From Sitta carolinensis (lineage: Eukaryota; Chordata; Aves; Passeriformes; Sittidae), in NCBI GenBank assembly GCA_032173965.1, contig CM063285.1, positions 28,493,160 through 28,557,159 on the forward strand: 64,000 nt of DNA, read 5' to 3'. Below the pieces are notes generated by a model, which saw only the letters and a list, made by a program, of their open reading frames with translations, had not been told where the DNA came from and made no database searches. Of the stretch, positions 36,801 through 49,678 are shown in pieces. How positions within the stretch are numbered: position 1 is the stretch's first letter; every line of letters begins with the position of its first letter. Both the position numbers and the translations under genes were made by a program.

Positions 36801-37589
36801 CCCAAGAAGCCACTGCGGCCTAGAAGGTGGCTGTGGCCCACATGTGCACCAGTGAAGTAGGAAAGGTCAAGGAAGAGGTTTGGGAAGCAAGACAGTAAAA
36901 TCAAACACCTCCTTCTAAACTTCTCTAGAAACATTCCCAGCAGTAAGGAGAGGTCCACACTCATGTGGAGGGACACAGGTTCCCAGAGCGGCTGGGGGAA
37001 GAGAAGCAAGGAAGGTCCTACTCACATGGCTGATGCTCCCAGATACTTCCAGAAGAGACTGATTTCCATGAAGCCACAGTGGAATGAGAATGAGGGATAT
37101 GGGACACCTGGCCTGAAATGGGCATGTTGTCTGAATAGATGTGCAGGGAAAGGAAATAATCAGCAAGACATGGTAGTGACAGACCACAGCTTATGTAGGA
37201 GGGTCAGACTAGGCTGTGGCTATAGGGAAAAGGGTTATGAACTCCATGACAAAAGAAGCAGCAAAGTCAGTAAACTCCAATAGCTAAAGCCAAATTTTCA
37301 CAGAATTAAGGTCTAACTAGGATAATGGTAGGGTATTAGTGCCCTCTCATCAGGTTGGAGATGGTTACTATGGCCAGTTGGATTAGAGAGGAGTAAATGA
37401 TTGAAATGATGAAAAAATTTCTAACCAACTTGTTCCCACTCAGAAATAAGATCTAACAGTTGCAATAACACATGGAATAACTGTTTCAGTACTCAAAAAC
37501 TATCCCAAAGCTGGTGGAAGATGGCAGGATGAAATGCAAGGAGCAGAATGCAGAGGGCTGCTACATGCCTCCTGACAATGGCTCTGGCC

Positions 37590-37880
37590 CTTGTGTAACA
37601 GAAACAGCAAAGATCCAGAGAAGAGCAACAAACAAAGAAAAATATAGAGCCATCCTGATGTTAGAGTGCTTCAAGGATTTAAGTGACCAAGGTTATACAG
37701 GACGGAGGAGTGATAAACAACAGAAAACAGTCCAGAGAGAATAATGAGTAGAGAGGAGTAGGAGTGGATTATTTACTTTCTTTTCTAATATAAGAACTAG
37801 AGAGCATTGAGTGAAACTAGCAGGTGGCCAATTTAAAGCAAACAGAAGGAGGTGGATCTTCATGCAGCAGGTAATTAAAT
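37590..37880 (+). mobile_element. Possible ancient CR1/L3-type LINE remnant
   Basis: GATCCAGAGAAGAGCAACAAA, then AGAACTAGAGAGCATTGAG and TGAAACTAGCAGGTGG followed by TTTAAAGCAAACAGAAGG. These recall phrases common in old amniote CR1-type LINEs. The match is from memory and partial; boundaries are approximate. Confidence 0.4.
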
Positions 37881-38960
37881 AGTAGGACATCTTCCTTTGA
37901 GATGCCAGTAGTTCACAGGGGATCCCAAAAAGCATCTGTACACATTCACGGAAGAAAAAAACTCCACAAGGTCTATTAAATGAAAAGACACCAATTCTGC
38001 TTCAAGCAGCTCCCAGCACCACAAATTTCTAGGGGCTAGAAGCTCTTTGGTCGCCTTCAAAAACTAGAAATGCCCGCAAATGGTTCAGGGCTGGAATGCT
38101 ATTTCCAACACCTCCCTCCAAGCAAAGAGTAGAGTGACTTGGGCTGGTTTTGCAATACTCAGTAGAATCTGCTTTTAATTTATTTGCAGAATGAACCAGC
38201 TGTGAAAAAATACTGTAGTTTATGTATCAGTAAATATTGTGTAGAAAAAATACCATAATTTTAATGTTTCATTCTGAGGACACTATTCACAAAATGACAT
38301 TGCTATGAATTACAGTAGTTGGTTTTGGTCAAAGAAAACAGACAGCTTCCCTGAGAAACACTTGCCAAGCCATTGGAGCAGAATTTGCAGCTCACTCTTG
38401 CCATTTCCTCCTCCCACCTTCACCTGATGTCAGTGGAGCACATTCAAGGATCTTGATGCATTCTGTGCAAGGACAAAGGCCTTTCCCTCCACATCTCCTA
38501 GCATCACAAAATCAGAAGTTATACCAGAAGTTAAATCTTCTGTTGTGATTCCTTTTTTTTAGTGCTGAAAGGTAGTGGGAATGGGCATCTTTTGTTTTCT
38601 AAACTTAACATTCAGCAGTGACTCATTCCCTCCAAAAAGAGACTTTAATGTCTTGTGATTTTGCTGTTTCAGTAAGATGTGTCAGCTTTAAAATCAGAGA
38701 ATTTAACCCAGAGGCATCACATATCCACAGCCTTTCCTCTGCAGAACTGCCAAAGTTTGCCACCTATTCTTTTAACCACCTTCTTTAGGAATCTGACTAC
38801 TGGAATTAGTCATTTCCATTAGCATCCTGCCTTTCCTAAACAAATGAATCTCTTTTATAGCCTGGAGTTCATTTCTGTGAGAAAAAAATTCTTTCAACTG
38901 GGAATCCCTTAAGTTCCAGAAGGTAAATAAATATGCAATATGCCAACATCTTTGGGTTTC

Positions 38961-39098
38961 TTTTATTTTGTTTTTTGTTTGTTTGTTTGTTTTGGTTTTT
39001 TTTTTTTTTTTTGGTGGTTTTTTTGGGGGTTTTTTGGGTTTTTTTTTGGGTGGTTTTTTTTTTTTTTTTTTTTGTTTTGTTTTGTTGGTTTTTTTGTT
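38961..39098 (+). repeat. T-rich tract with G interruptions
   Basis: About 140 bases made almost only of T with GG, GGG and GTTT interruptions. On the minus strand it is an A-rich tract with CC and CAAA units, similar in style to 27,876-27,934. Phe/Trp-rich open frames over it are artefacts. Confidence 0.9.
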
Positions 39099-42000
39099 TT
39101 AAGTTTAATAACATTTTTGAAAATTTTACTAAAATTTATTACATCTTCCCTTTTTGCTGCTTTTGTTAAGGGTTTTACTCTGTCTTTATGTGGAGCTGAC
39201 TATGCCATCATTTTGGTTCTTAAAATCACTGTCACAGGCATTGGTACTATTCATATGTAGAACTGGAGAAGTTGAATTTTCTCATGGAGCTGGGACTCAA
39301 GCTTACCTACTCACCTACAGCTGACTTGTTTATTTTTCTGATACATTAAAGTAGGAAAGCTAATTTACATTACAGTCCAGTATCAAGAAAATAAATCAAT
39401 TGTTAGAGTCTTATAATTCTTACTTTAATAGTATTACTCACATCTTCCTGAGTGCCTACACCCATTTTTAAACATGATGCACAGTTAAATTTATTTCCAG
39501 TTTTAATTTGTTATGTGAAAAACACTCTCATGGTGATGTAATATTTTGCACTGATATTTTTGCATGCTAAATAGTAATGACACCTTTCTTATTAAAAAAA
39601 AAGTGAAAAACAGACACACAAAAAAACCCAGCTATCCACACAGCACAAAGGAGGAATTTCCTGAATGTCTTTCAGAGCAAATCCATCCGTGGGATATTTC
39701 CTTTGCTCCAGCAGGGATACCTAGCTATGAGAGGCTTAACAGGGTGTCTAAATTAGTGAGTACTTCTCAGCTCTCATATTCCAGCTGTGCTGTTCTGATT
39801 GCTAAGAAATGAGATGGTGGGAGTATGGCTTTGTTTTTATTGGTAATAATTTAGGTAATCATTACAGAAAACTGTTCCAGATGGAAAAATTTATTTGCTC
39901 AGACCAGATCTCTGAAGAGTAGCTTCTCTAAACTGCAAAATAAAACTTCCATTGCAATTCAAAACCTCTTATACTTTCAGGAAAGCCAAGAGACTTCACA
40001 AAGGTGTTGTTTTATTCATCCCTTAGCAAATTTGGTCAGAAAGAGTCAAAAGATAAAACAATAACCTGTGACAGATATTATTCTACTAAGAAATTGTTAC
40101 ACCTTCCTAATCATATTGGTTTGGCTGCAGCCAGGTGCTACAGGAGGACAGGTAAATGGGAAGAACCTGTCCTGAGCCCAAACCAAATACATGACATAGA
40201 ACACTGCTGAGCACTATAGTGCCTGTTCATGTTACTTGTCACTGCTTTTACTTGGCTGCAGTACTTCAGCCCATCACTCTGCCAGCTCAGCTGCTGTACA
40301 CAGTTCACTTTATTAAGTGGGAGAGAAAAAAGGGAACCAGGAATTTGCTTAACAGCATTGTGAGATGGTTTTGGTTACTCACATCTCTCGCCTCCCAGTA
40401 AAATTAGGGAGGAAAGAAGTCCTTTAAAAACATGTTCAGCATCTTGATATTTCAGGGCTGGAGTGGAGTTTGGCAAAGAAAGCCTGGATGGGAGCCAGGC
40501 TGCCTCAGCAGATCACACCTGAAAGTGATCCTGCTTAGCCTTGCTTCAATAGAGTGTTTCACTGAAGTGGAACCTTTTATGGCAATTTTCCCAGTGAAAC
40601 TGAGGTGGAATATAAAGATAAGTGATATGTTGCCTATTGGCTTGACAAAGCAGAATGAATATATTTCTTCAGGATAATAACCAGATATTAAGAGCTTTGC
40701 TTCATATCATGTATAAACACATCCTTTGATTTATTAATTCAAAATGTATGTATTGTTAAAAATAGCTCATTTCTCTTTGTTGAGGGGAAAGACATTTTCT
40801 CTTTCCACTTTCAGGTTTGTAGTGGATTTTCACATAAAAAGGAGACTTTCCAGGGATATCTGTTGGAGAAATGTTCACCAGGCACATTGCCCCATCAATC
40901 ACTCTCCAAAGCAGATGATAAGATCTTCTTTAAATCCTGCCATGGTCCCAGGGCTTTGTGAGAAGAAAAGCTCCACCCCATGATAGGGGTGTTTTCCTCC
41001 CCTCCAAAACTGGAGGACAGAGGGAGCCAACCTACCCATTGGACTTACCTCAGGCTGGGCTGGGCATCCCCTGACAGATGTGCCCACATGGACAAACCAG
41101 CCTCCCAGCTCCCATCCCCATTTCTCATGGTCCATGCCAGTGCGCCCCTTTGCTGGGCAGTGGGAGTTATCAGGGACCATTGCCCATCTCAGGATGAGGC
41201 TAGAGGTGCTGGGATGTGGCCACCTCACTGACCTCTCAATGGTGAAGGAGGCATAGGGGTGCTAATAAGGGGGGGTCCTCCTCCGGAAGTTTCCTGCTGA
41301 CAAAACCGGAAATTCTCTGTGTGCTCTCCAGCTTGTCTGACCCTGCAGCAGCCTCTTATGCTGTAGCTTTGGGAGACTTCTAAATATAGCTCCAGCTTTT
41401 CCTCCTTGGTGTACTCTCCAGCTCATACTGCAACACCATCCAACATGACCACGAAAAGAGAAAAACCAGTGTGACCCAATTATAAACAGTTATTTTAAGG
41501 CTTTTCTACTGAAGTTAAAATGATCACTACAAGTAGCTAATCCATTTCCAACTCACCACTCTCTTTAAAGATTTGGCTCTTTCACCTTTCCTAATCAGTG
41601 CAATTAGCAAAAGAATAATTTTTGGATAACAAGTCCTGTCTGCCGACTGCCTTCATGTATGTGGCCTGGCAACACTGATCTCCAGAGCGCTTCTCCATAA
41701 CCTCTGCACATCCGACTGACCGTCCTCTCAAAGCAAGAGCAGTTGCAGCACTTCTGGATGCACTGAACTAGCTGAAGCTGAGCTACTCTGCTGCACCTTC
41801 AGTGCTAGCTTGTCGAGCCCAGCAAGTTAATTTTCTGAAAGGCAGCAGCTGGCCCTGCTTAGCTGTTTCTGGAATGCAACTCATCCATGACTCATTCTCC
41901 TGCAGCCCATCTTGCTGCACTTCTTTTTTGACAAGTCATTTCTGCCACTCTGGCCGTTGCCCTACTCTCAGGTTTGCTAAGCCCACATAACTGAGGCTTT

Positions 42001-44072
42001 CAGAGTGATTGGATAATCAATGTCAGGGTCTGAACAAGAAACCTTTCATGGCACAGTAAAAGCTGACATCAATTTTAAGTCATCTACTCCCAGAATCGTC
42101 CATGGCTACTGGTATCTTGATAGGGTTACAGGGGTGTTATGTGGCACATTTTTGAGGAAACTGCCTTGAGTTCTCCAGAGAAATGTTGTAATGCAGCTGG
42201 AAAAATGCTGAGTTGGTATCTGAGCACAAAGGATCTCAAAACCATGGACAGGGCTGCTTTATCACTTTAAAAGAAAGAGGTCATGGGAGGGTAGGGCAGA
42301 GGAAAACTCCTGGCTATTAATAGAGAACATGAGTAGGAGCTTTATTTTGAATGGCTTCTTTAATTAGTGACATGCATTGCAGAAGCAAGGCTCGTGATGC
42401 ACTCTACCTGCTGACTTCCCAAGTGCAGATCAGAGAGAGGCAGACAGATAAAAGGTCACTGCCGTGCAAGGGAGTTTTGAATAGGCCGAGCTAAAATGCC
42501 CAAATTAAAAAATAACCAGGAGATAGTCAACCTTGATTTGCAGAGGTATTGTCTCTTAAGGCAGGCTACTGGAGTCACTGCCAGCTCAGGCTCAGGAAAT
42601 TTAAGTTACCTTCCCAGCCTACCTGCTGAGTGTTTTCCTCATTACTTTTATTTCTCTCAGATTATGTGGATGATAAGTTCCCAGAGATAACAGCTGTCTC
42701 TTCTTACTCAGTGTTAGAGTGTCTGACACAAAAGCGTCTCTGTCTCAGGAACAGTGCTACAAGAAATATTTCTTTGTATGGTGGTTCTCCAACAGAGCAA
42801 TTAATTTGTGCTTGTGTTTTTAGTATTTCAAATAAATCAACAACAATCAGAAGCAACAACTTCGGCAATTTAAAGCTAGGAGAAGGCTTGCTTCCTTAGC
42901 TCTGTAAGTCATGGCATGACACCTGGACCCATGAACCCAATTGGATTTCAGTAGTGCATTATGATAGTGGGACTATTTTGAAAAACATAACTCAGTGCTT
43001 GTGGTCCCTATTTGCACCTTGCTTTCAGTAATTACATGTAGTGTGGCAGATCCTCCTTCTAATGAAAGGAGTACTCCACAGGTATGCATGTTATGATGCT
43101 TATAAGCAGTAAGCAACCCTGTAGGAAAGTTTTAGTATGCAGATACCAAAAGCAGAGGCAAGAGTAAACAGCTACCAGGCTGAGGCAGAGTTCCATCTTT
43201 CACAGTAAAGTAGTTCCATGGGAATGCTGACTCACCTGTTCCCTGAATAATAGAGGTGGAGAAAAAGCAATTATGTGTAATTTCAATGCATTTCTTTTCC
43301 TCTCGCACTGCCATTTCACTTGTGGAGTGGATCTGGCTAAAGAGTCAAGAGTTCTCTGTATGGGAAAGCATTATAAAATTATGCCTTGGGCTAGATACAT
43401 AGAAGTCTGATAAACAGGTGTTAATAGTTCCCAATCAGCTTCAAAGAAAGGGTAGTGTTTCTCTGCTTGGCAAATCTTAATGCACATAAACCTGTTGTAC
43501 ATAGTTTGTGGAATAGTTGCAGAGAACATTTACACAAAAGCTGTTAGAAGATCTGATGGTAGTTTTCGTGCAGGCTTCCCCACCCTTTTCCAACTGAACT
43601 GTGTATTTAAGGTTTTCATCACATACCCTCCCCTTCCCAATCTGGGGAATCTTGTTCTTCTTCTTATAAGAAGAACATTTCAGCTCATCTGCAAGTACTT
43701 GCTCATCCGAAGGTGCTGGTCCATGACCAGTTGTCCAAAGCAGTGTGACTTTTAGCACCTGACGCTCTCAGCAGCAGCATTTCATTTCACCAGTTGAGAA
43801 GTTACAGCCTGTCCAGTCAATGACTTCTCTCCCTTGGCCAGGACCAATTACCAGTGCATTAAATAGTTTCATGTGCAAAAGGAGCAGACATGGAAGATAG
43901 CTCTGAGAAGAGCTTCTCTACATAGCCTATCATCACATCTGATTACTCATGTCAAGAACTTCAGCTATACTGTTGCTTTTCTGTCCCTCAACAGCACAGC
44001 TGAACTGTAATACCAATCAGAACCAATCAAGATACACTACTGTTTTTTCTCCTTAAGTCACAGGGTCTGGAT

Positions 44073-44665
44073 TCATAGAATGGCTTGGAAGGGACCTTTA
44101 AGACCATCTAGTTCCAGCAGCCTTGCCATGGGCAGGGACACCTTTCTTTAGACCAGATTGCTCAGAGCCCTATCCAATCTGCCCATGAACACTTTCAGGG
44201 ATGGAACATCCACAACTGCATAGGGCAACCTGTTCCAGTGCCTCCCCACACTTACTGTGAAAAAATTTCTTCATACCATCTAATCTAAACCTGCCCTCTT
44301 TCAGTTTGAAGCCATTCCCTCTTGTCCTTGTAAAAAGTCTCTCTCCCTCTGTCCTGGAGGTACCTTAAAGGTACTGGAAGGCCTCAGTTAGGTCACCCTG
44401 AAGCCTTCTCTTCTCCAGGTTGAACAACGCAAATTGTCTCAGTTTTTCCTCGTAGGAGAAGTGCTCTATTCTTCTAAACATCCTGGTGGCTCTCCTACTT
44501 CATTCACTCCTTGGAGATTCACTCCAACAGGTCCATGTCCTTCCTGTGCTGAGGACCCCAGAGCTGAACTCAATACTCCATGTGAGGTGTCACCAGAGTG
44601 GAATAGAGTGGCACAGTGATCTCCCCTGACCTATTGGCCACACTGCTTTTCATGCAGTATTGTGG
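44073..44665 (-). mobile_element. CR1 LINE, 3' portion
   Basis: The plus strand starts TTCATAGAATGGCTTGGAAG and runs through the standard CR1 3' landmarks: GACCATCTAGTTCCAGC, GGGCAACCTGTTCCAGTGCC, TCTTCTCCAGGTTGAACAA, then CTCAATACTCCATGTGAGG and the TTGGCCACACTGCTTTTCATGC stretch. It is a 5'-truncated copy of about 590 bases, the best preserved CR1 in the window. Confidence 0.95.
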
Positions 44666-47600
44666 TAGTCCTTATGAGCTAAAAGCATGAGGAAGGTAAA
44701 AAAAGACAGGTTGCTCAAAATGCCCCTTTGTCCCATTTTGTTCATGGTTCTGGTGAAACATGACCTCTCCCTAAAAGCCCAGCGCTCTTCAGATCCTCAC
44801 CTGCTGCTTTGTGCCAGAACTTCAATTCTGTTGCTTTTATAATAAGGCTGGTTATTTTGCTAACTTTTAGGAAATGCCCACACTTTAAGGACAAAAACCA
44901 CAGGGCTTTGAGGGCTCACTGAGTGTCCATTATCACAGGACTGCTGTCCACCTGCCTTTGTTATTCCATGATTGTGGAAAACTGGGAATAGTGGATGCAC
45001 AGTCCCCAGCCCACCTGACCCAGCATGGGTTTCTGGATTTTACCAGGCCAAAGCCTACTAGTCCCTGCTGTAAGTTAAACTTCTGTAAAACAACAGGGCT
45101 TGATGCACTGCCAGGTACCACAGCAGTCAGTGGGGGCAGGCAAGTAAGACCTCATGTAAGGGCTCTCCCCACTGCCCAACACTGTGCCAACGAGGCTGGC
45201 AGGCTGCCTGTGCCTAAAAATGCCTTTTCTCCCACCCCCCTTCCCCTCCCAGCCCCCACTCAGGATCTCACTTTATTTCATTAGATTGAGTTTCAGTTTT
45301 CCCATTTCCCAACCAAAATCCCCATGGGACATCAGTGAGCTGAGTTGTGGAGTTTGGCTGTGGCTGTGCTACTGTCTCCCATATATGCCTCTGAGATGTG
45401 AAGCAGAATCAGCCTGGAAATGGGCGGAACCTGCAATGCTGTTGACTTATGCCTGCAATCAGTGTTTGGAGTGTTTTGCAATAATTTTCAAAATGGCAAA
45501 ACAAACAATCCTCTGTTTTAGAAAGGAGGTAAGTGGTGAACTCTACTACAGATACCTTATCTCTTGCAGTTATGGAGTGATCAGGACACAGTTGAAAAAG
45601 GAAGCCTGAGGTAGAGGAAGCTTGCCGCTGTATTTTTACACTTTTTCAGCTCTTATCTTTGAGTTGCAGAGGTTCATAGCATTTTGCTCCAATCTTTTTG
45701 CAGGGCCCTTGCCCAGAAATATGTCATTGCTCAGTGCCACATCTACACGTACATCCATGCTGGAATCTCATTTCCCAGCTTTAGTGCAATACCACCATGG
45801 TTTTTTGTTCCTTGCTATTATGATTCAATGGCAGTTGCAATTCCAAGGGACATGACTTAGAGCTCAAATCCAGAGTAAGGCCAATGAGTGAACTGGCTCC
45901 CAGCGAATCTCCCTAAAGCTTCATACTCATAAACTAAATGCATGATAGTGGCAAGTTTAGTGGGGTAGTTATCAGCCCAGTGAAACGTAGATTCTTTTTA
46001 AATCACCTTCATCATAAAAACGAAGGAATCATAGAAGGTCACAATATCTTTGCACTGCTTTCATTCTGCTCAGCTGCATGCAGGTTTCAACACCCTGTTA
46101 GTCTCTGGGCCTCTGTAGATGCCTGTGACGAGCAGTGCAAGAGAAAATCATCCCCAGCAGCTGTCACTCACCTTCTCCATGGTGAGGAAACATGCACAGG
46201 AGTCATTTGCCACAGCCACAAGAACCCAAAAAGCCCTCATGAGAGCTCACCCCTTCATATGTGTGGCATGAAAGTAACATAAACAGGAAGCACAAAGCCA
46301 CAGGAAATTTGACAACTGAAGTTTCTTTGTTCATAGGGTTTGGGTTTTTTTCTAGTTCTATTGCTATGTCTTATGTCAGTTAAAGAGTGTTTGCTTTCTC
46401 ACTCTGTTTAGATCTTGGGCAAGAAACATATCCAAGGTATTATCTCTTTTGGTTATGGATTGCTTTTTGTTCTGCTTCCGGTAGTGTTACAAGCAGGTAA
46501 TACCAAGCTCTAAAGATTCACACCAGGGGATGCTGAAACCCAGCCTTAGGGACACAGCTTCAGACAGAACTTGGGAAGACTGTTTCAAGGGGAATATTGT
46601 ATTGATTTAAATGCGTTTGTAGAGCTTGGCACCTGTGAATGTTGCTGCTGTCACTTGTGCATGCACTCAGTGTCAGTAAAAAGACAGCCTTCAGTTGCAG
46701 TAGATGTTTCAGTCACTAGGACAAGGCTGATAACTACTATCTTGTTTTGAAGTAAGAGGGGAAAAAAGTATGTGACTTGCAGCATCTCTTACAGCACTCT
46801 TTTTAATTCTTCACAATATTAGTTCTTCTGCTTCTCTCAGCAAAATTCTCCAATCTATGAATTTCGTAGATGAGCTGTTTTACTCCAGCAGTGAATGAGG
46901 AACACTCCATACTTTCTCCTCCTTTTGTCTTGACTCACCTCTCTTCAGAGATTTCTTCATTCACAGACACAAAGTCCATTCCATCTTGTGTGCTGCTGAT
47001 CCATTATCCTGTCAAATTGAAAACCAGTTGTACTCAGAGGTAGGACAGAGTGAAATCTGAAGCTTCCAGGTCAGTCTGTCCTGAGTAATCTATCAGTCAG
47101 CCTGCACTGTGAGCTGGCAGGGAAACAGCATCGGGAGACCTCAGCATCTTTCCAAACATGGAAGCAGCCTGTGATGGACACCAGCAGAGCTCACCTTCCC
47201 TACACAGTAACCTGCAGAGGATCCCTGACCTGGCATTTGCAGGGTGCACTCACAGCTACAGCTCTTGCTCAACACTCCACGTCTTGGCCACCGCCAGTGC
47301 TCTGCTGGCCTCCCACAGGTGGTTTTCCCACAAAGAGCTTCCTGGAGATGGCTGCATTGGTGGTTTTCCCAGCCCACAACTGGTCATTGCTCTATTCCTC
47401 TTGTATCTCTGCTGCTTCATTGTTCTCTTCCAAACACGTTTTTTTGACATGGTTTGCTTTGTCTGTTTTCAAGACTTTTCCGGGACACCATGCCCACCAA
47501 AGCTATCCTTGCCCCACTACCCAGCAAGTGCTCCTCCACTTTCTTCCCAGCTGCCACCCCCATTTAGATGATGCTCTAGAGCAAAATCCTGAAAAGATCC

Positions 47601-47748
47601 TGGCATCTCTCCAATTACTCCTTAAAATTCTTCTATACTAACTTTAGAAAAGCCCACAGCAGGTCTCTTTCTATACTGCCCAGCATCTTTTCCTTGCCTC
47701 CTTTTCTAGCCCACTGGTCCTGCTGCTGTTTCCCTTGCTTGTGAAGTC

Positions 47749-47892
47749 ACAGAATCACAAAATCATTTAGGATGGAACAGACTTTTAAGATCATCAAGTC
47801 CAATTCCTGACTCATTACTGTCTTGTCAACTAGATCATAGCACTAAACACCATGTCCAATCTTTTTTTGAACATCACCAGGGATGATGACTC
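47749..47892 (-). mobile_element. CR1 3'-end fragment
   Basis: CACAGAATCACAAAATCATTT then AGATCATCAAGTCCAATTCC and AACATCACCAGGGATGATGAC. It is a short reverse-oriented CR1 end of about 145 bases. Confidence 0.85.
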
Positions 47893-47937
47893 CAAAGTTG
47901 AGAAGTTTGAGTTGGATGACTCCAAAGTTTGAGGTTG
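47885..47937 (+). repeat. Imperfect 30-bp tandem duplication
   Basis: GATGACTCCAAAGTT occurs at 47,885 and again at 47,915, each followed by related TTTGAG/GTTG sequence. It directly abuts the CR1 end, so the first copy includes CR1-derived bases. Confidence 0.7.
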
Positions 47938-49404
47938 CAAAATTTGGGCCTTCCTGGGGAGCTTTCCTGGAGCTTTTCTGAACTCTCTGAAACAGCACAG
48001 GTCTGGCAGCACCTGCTGCTCAAATTCGTGGCTGATAGAATCAGCTGCTCCTGGGTACATGTTGTGCCCACCTCACAGGGCTAGGCACAGCTCAGCTAGA
48101 GGAGGTGCCTCAAGCTGCTGGGTCACTCACAGCTTCCACTTTTCCTTCCCTGCCTCCTTTCCCCTCTATTTCTGCTAAATTCCATTAAATGCTGCCACCT
48201 TAACACAATTAGCACTGATGTTTTACCTGGAGGTTTTTACTTTTAATATTTAGGGCATTCCCTTACTTTTGTGGTTTGCTGGTTTAGTCTTTTTTATTGC
48301 AGGTTATTGTTGTGTTTTAACTCTGAGGTAAACCTGGCCCATGCCTGGACTGGGATCCCTCACAGTGATTGTCCTCCCTTCTTCTTAGTTTTCTCTGTTC
48401 CCTGGTCTGTTCCCCTTTGTCCCTCACCCCCAGTTTAGTAAGCCAGGCTGCTTCCTCTTTTCCCTCTCCCTGGGACCATTTTTTGAGTATTTTTTAGCAC
48501 TTCCCTTTTTCAGACTTGCTGTGCAGCCGTAGATGACGGAGGTACAGCATCTTTAGCAGACACTGGAGTAACCCTCTGCTTCCAACTGCCTGTGACAGCA
48601 CATTTTAATCTCACCAACAACTGCACAAACTATTTATAATCAGCTCTCTGATTATATTCCTGAGGTCAACATCCAAGTTAAAAGACTCAGTGTATCTGAT
48701 ACACTGCTGGAAAGCCTCCTCCCTCCCAGAGGTTTCCAGAGCTGCTGGTCAGCAGTTCAAGGCTACAGCCTAAGGTCTGATGTCCTGCTCAGGTTTCCTA
48801 CCTCACTGCTGTCCTTCTTGTTTCCCCTGCCCTCACTCCTGCCTCCCACAGTGGTAACTTTGGGAAAAGCTGATCAAAACGTGCCTGTGTTGACATGGCC
48901 CAGGGGGTAAAGCCTGCATTCCCATCCCCCAGCAGGGTCTCCCCAGCTCACCCAGCCTGTCTGGCCCTGAGGGGATAAAGTCCTTGCAGCACCCAGCTAG
49001 TGACACAGATTCCATTGCTTGCCCTGCTGCTCAGGCTGTTCTGTCATCATCACAGAGCCAGCTAAGGCACCTGTTGTTTTTGAACTGTTTTCATTATGAC
49101 CCAAACCCCATTCTTCTTTTGTGACTTAGAAAAGTGAGCGCCACCCTTTGGGCTTCCCTACAGAAATCTAGACTCCTTTGAGCCACTGAGCCCTGTGCAG
49201 CACTGGCCCTTGGAGGTGGTCTACAAGGAAGCCCCACTAGAGCAGAGTGCTGGCCAGGGAGGCTTATACATCACATGCAGGCATAAAATATGGGAACTAG
49301 TGAAAGGGGTGGAAGAATCTGGTTTTCATTTTGCCTTTGGATGTTAGTTGGTCATCTCAATGGAGAGAAACCTTACTGCAGCCTTTTAATGCCTGAGGGG
49401 TTCT

Positions 49405-49678
49405 AAAAAAGCTGAAGAAGGACTTTTTACAAGGGCATAGGACAAGGGAAAATGGATTCAAATGTAAAGAGGGTAAATTTAGATTTGATAATGGGAAGAA
49501 ATTCCCTACTGCCCAGAGAAGTTGTGGATGTGCCATCCCTGGAAGTGATCAAGGTCAAGCTGGATGGGGCTTTGAGCAATGTAGTCTGGTGGAAGCTGTC
49601 CAGGCCTGTGGCAGGGAGTGTTGAAACTAGATGGTCTCTAGGGTCCCTTCCAACCCAAAATATTCTGTGAGTCTGTGC
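49405..49678 (+). mobile_element. CR1 LINE 3' end, plus strand
   Basis: Forward-oriented CR1: GATAATGGGAAGAAATTCCC, GTGCCATCCCTGGAAGTG, GGTCAAGCTGGATGGGGC, GGGTCCCTTCCAACCCAAAA, then the terminal ATTCTGTGA/GTCTGTG repeat. It is the only clear plus-oriented CR1 here. Confidence 0.93.

Larger units (their letters stand above)
35840..44072. other. IRF2-CASP3 intergenic, left part
   Basis: No gene was recognised. It contains a short CR1 3'-end scrap near 36,746, a possible old LINE remnant at 37,600-38,050 and a T/G-rich tract at 38,961-39,098. The rest, including 40,000-44,000, shows only small chance open frames. Confidence 0.7.

Noticed and set aside
38933..39260. Phe-rich open frames.
   Set aside because: They read through the T/G low-complexity tract.
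45184..45609. 141-codon plus-strand open frame.
   Set aside because: No domain, signal peptide or splice context; length is within chance expectation for 64 kb.
47158..47641. Overlapping plus-strand open frames of 137 and 156 codons.
   Set aside because: They overlap each other in different frames, have no recognisable family and no repeat-independent conservation that I can judge.
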